Positions 7,432 to 8,601 of a DNA stretch of 8,601 nucleotides are shown here, in pieces (within the stretch, counting starts at the first letter, position 1; each line of letters starts with the position of its first letter). The DNA comes from Pseudorhodobacter sp. Its GTDB lineage: Bacteria; Pseudomonadota; Alphaproteobacteria; Rhodobacterales; Rhodobacteraceae. The position numbers and the translations under genes were made by a program. The notes beneath the pieces are model-generated. The model was not told where the DNA came from and did not search any database. It saw only the letters and a list, made by a program, of their open reading frames with translations. The stretch covers positions 1 to 8,601 of the forward strand of contig JACMNW010000236.1 of assembly GCA_014378345.1 (NCBI GenBank). The letters run 5' to 3'.

Positions 7432-7510
7432 TGTTCACCCCCGGTGGTTTGCGGCGCAATCCTTGCCGTGTTGCACGCTCGGGGTCAATGATTCAGGCAG
7501 GCGTCGTGGT

Positions 7511-8601
7511 TTAGGCAAGGTCGCTGGCAGGCGAGGCTGCCATCATCCGCGCAAGGCGGGGCACGTCTTTGGCACCCGCAGTGCCGCGCCCTGAAAGCGA
7601 CGGATTTTCCATGAAAAAACGGTGGCAGTTGAACAGGTTACCGTCAGCGGCGCTGAGTTGGCGTTCATATTTGCCATCCGGTTGCAAGACCCAGCTTTGC
7701 GCCTCATCCGCCATGTTGGCGGCCATGATCTGGCCCATGATCTGGTTTTTTACGGTCGGATTGCGGGCTTCGACCAAGGTTTCCACACGCCGCGTCAGGT
7801 TGCGGCCCATCCAGTCGGCGGACGAGAAGTAAACCCGCGCCTGATCGGATGGCACGCCGTATCCATTGCCAAAGCAAACGATGCGGCTGTGTTCCAGAAA
7901 CCTGCCGACGATGGATTTGACGCGGATATTTTCGCTTAGGCCTTTGACACCGGGCCGCACGCCGCAAATCCCGCGGATGACGAGGCTGATTTTAACACCG
8001 GCGTTGCTGGCGGCATAAAGGGCGTCGATCACTTCCGGCTCAATCACCGAATTCATCTTGGCCCAGATATCGGCTGGCCGCCCGGCGCGGGCGTGATCCG
8101 CCTCGGCTGCGATCAGTTCCAACAGGCGCGGCTTTAGCGTGGTGGGCGATATGGCAAGGTTTTCCAGCCCTTCGGGTAGAACATAGCCCGACAGGTAATT
8201 GAACACTTTGGTCGCATCGCGGCCCAAGGCGGCGTCGCAGGTGAAGAACGAGAGGTCCGTATAAATACGGGCTGTGATAGGGTGGTAATTGCCAGTGCCG
8301 TAGTGGGTGTAGGTGACCAGATTTTCGCCTTCGCGGCGCACCACAGTGCTGATTTTGGCATGGGTTTTGTAGTGGATAAAGCCGTAGACCACATGGGCAC
8401 CGGCCCGTTCCAGACGGCGTGACTGACGGATATTTGCCGGCTCGTCAAACCGGGCTTTCAGTTCCACCAGGGCGGTTACCGATTTGCCCGCCTCTGCCGC
8501 TTCGCACAGGGCACTGACAACGGGGCTGTCATAGCTTGTGCGGTAAAGCGTCTGTTTGATGGCCAGAACATTGGGGTCGCGCGCGGCCTGTTCCAGAAAG
8601 C
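7511..8601 (-). CDS. ppk1: Polyphosphate kinase 1, C-terminal half (5' end outside window)
   Basis: Reversibly transfers the gamma phosphate of ATP to growing polyphosphate through a phosphohistidine. The frame is open to the right edge, giving 362 complete codons, about half of the usual ~700 residues; the visible part begins near DPNVLAIKQTLYRTS. The GTG at 8467 is an internal Val (ALVELKARFDE), not a start. The autophosphorylated His is in HYKTHAK (codon 8362-8360, equivalent to E. coli His435), followed by YTHYGTGNYHPITARIYTDLSF. The second catalytic His is in FLEHSRIVCFGNG (codon 7891-7889, His592 equivalent). Both belong to the phospholipase-D-like C-terminal domains. The YFSSADWMGRNLTRRVE stretch and the FFMENPSLSGRGTAGA tail are also typical. 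It is upstream of ppx, the degrading partner, on the same strand. Confidence 0.97.
   Translation of the reverse strand, partial: FLEQAARDPNVLAIKQTLYRTSYDSPVVSALCEAAEAGKSVTALVELKARFDEPANIRQSRRLERAGAHVVYGFIHYKTHAKISTVVRREGENLVTYTHYGTGNYHPITARIYTDLSFFTCDAALGRDATKVFNYLSGYVLPEGLENLAISPTTLKPRLLELIAAEADHARAGRPADIWAKMNSVIEPEVIDALYAASNAGVKISLVIRGICGVRPGVKGLSENIRVKSIVGRFLEHSRIVCFGNGYGVPSDQARVYFSSADWMGRNLTRRVETLVEARNPTVKNQIMGQIMAANMADEAQSWVLQPDGKYERQLSAADGNLFNCHRFFMENPSLSGRGTAGAKDVPRLARMMAASPASDLA

Noticed and set aside
7455..7465. The 11 bases CAAGGATTGCG (- strand) occur both in the ppx leader and in the nhaA leader (2970-2980), suggesting a shared regulatory site.
   Set aside because: Several 11-base matches are expected by chance in a window of this size. 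In nhaA it is simply the ribosome binding site, while in the ppx leader it lies about 30 bases from the ATG with no suitable start codon after it.
7460..7488. TTGACC (7488-7483, - strand) in the ppk1-ppx gap looks like a -35 element for a separate ppx promoter.
   Set aside because: No acceptable -10 lies 16-18 bases downstream; the sequence there (CAAGGA/AAGGAT) matches TATAAT poorly.

Overview
The window looks like ordinary chromosome from an alphaproteobacterium, most likely a Rhodobacterales (Roseobacter-type) species. The reasons are a moderately GC-rich composition, compact mostly same-strand gene packing, and gene sequences that resemble rhodobacteral families, especially the TerB-DnaJ protein, the small secreted protein and the Ppx/Ppk pair. 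The taxonomic call is inference from protein style, not from a search. I see no mobile element, CRISPR array, tRNA or rRNA, and no sign of recent horizontal transfer.

Layout: the left fifth is the C-terminal ~600 residues of a one-chain methylmalonyl-CoA mutase on the + strand, cut by the window edge. Everything else lies on the - strand. Read in the direction of transcription, from right to left, it is: C-terminal half of polyphosphate kinase (ppk1, cut by the right edge), exopolyphosphatase (ppx), a VOC/glyoxalase-like protein, a TerB-DnaJ co-chaperone, an endonuclease/exonuclease/phosphatase (EEP) family hydrolase, a small exported protein of unknown function, and the Na+/H+ antiporter nhaA. 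The mutase and nhaA converge, and their stop codons share the four bases CTAG, so no intergenic space is left between them. No gap between genes is longer than about 100 bases.

How the genes fit together: ppk1 and ppx make and degrade polyphosphate and are probably co-transcribed. The VOC gene starts on the base directly after the ppx stop (TGAATG), which suggests translational coupling. A plausible sigma-70-type promoter sits directly in front of the TerB-DnaJ gene and would give a leaderless or nearly leaderless mRNA. The EEP gene follows 5 bases after the TerB-DnaJ stop and the small exported protein 36 bases further on, so these three look like one transcription unit. nhaA may be read from the same unit or from its own promoter in the 91-base gap before it, where I recognise no convincing promoter or terminator. 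The mutase belongs to propionyl-CoA assimilation and is functionally separate.

The least understood parts are the small exported protein, with an internal 14-residue repeat, the VOC protein tied to ppx, and the co-chaperone/EEP/exported-protein unit. I do not see a clearly novel multi-gene system.
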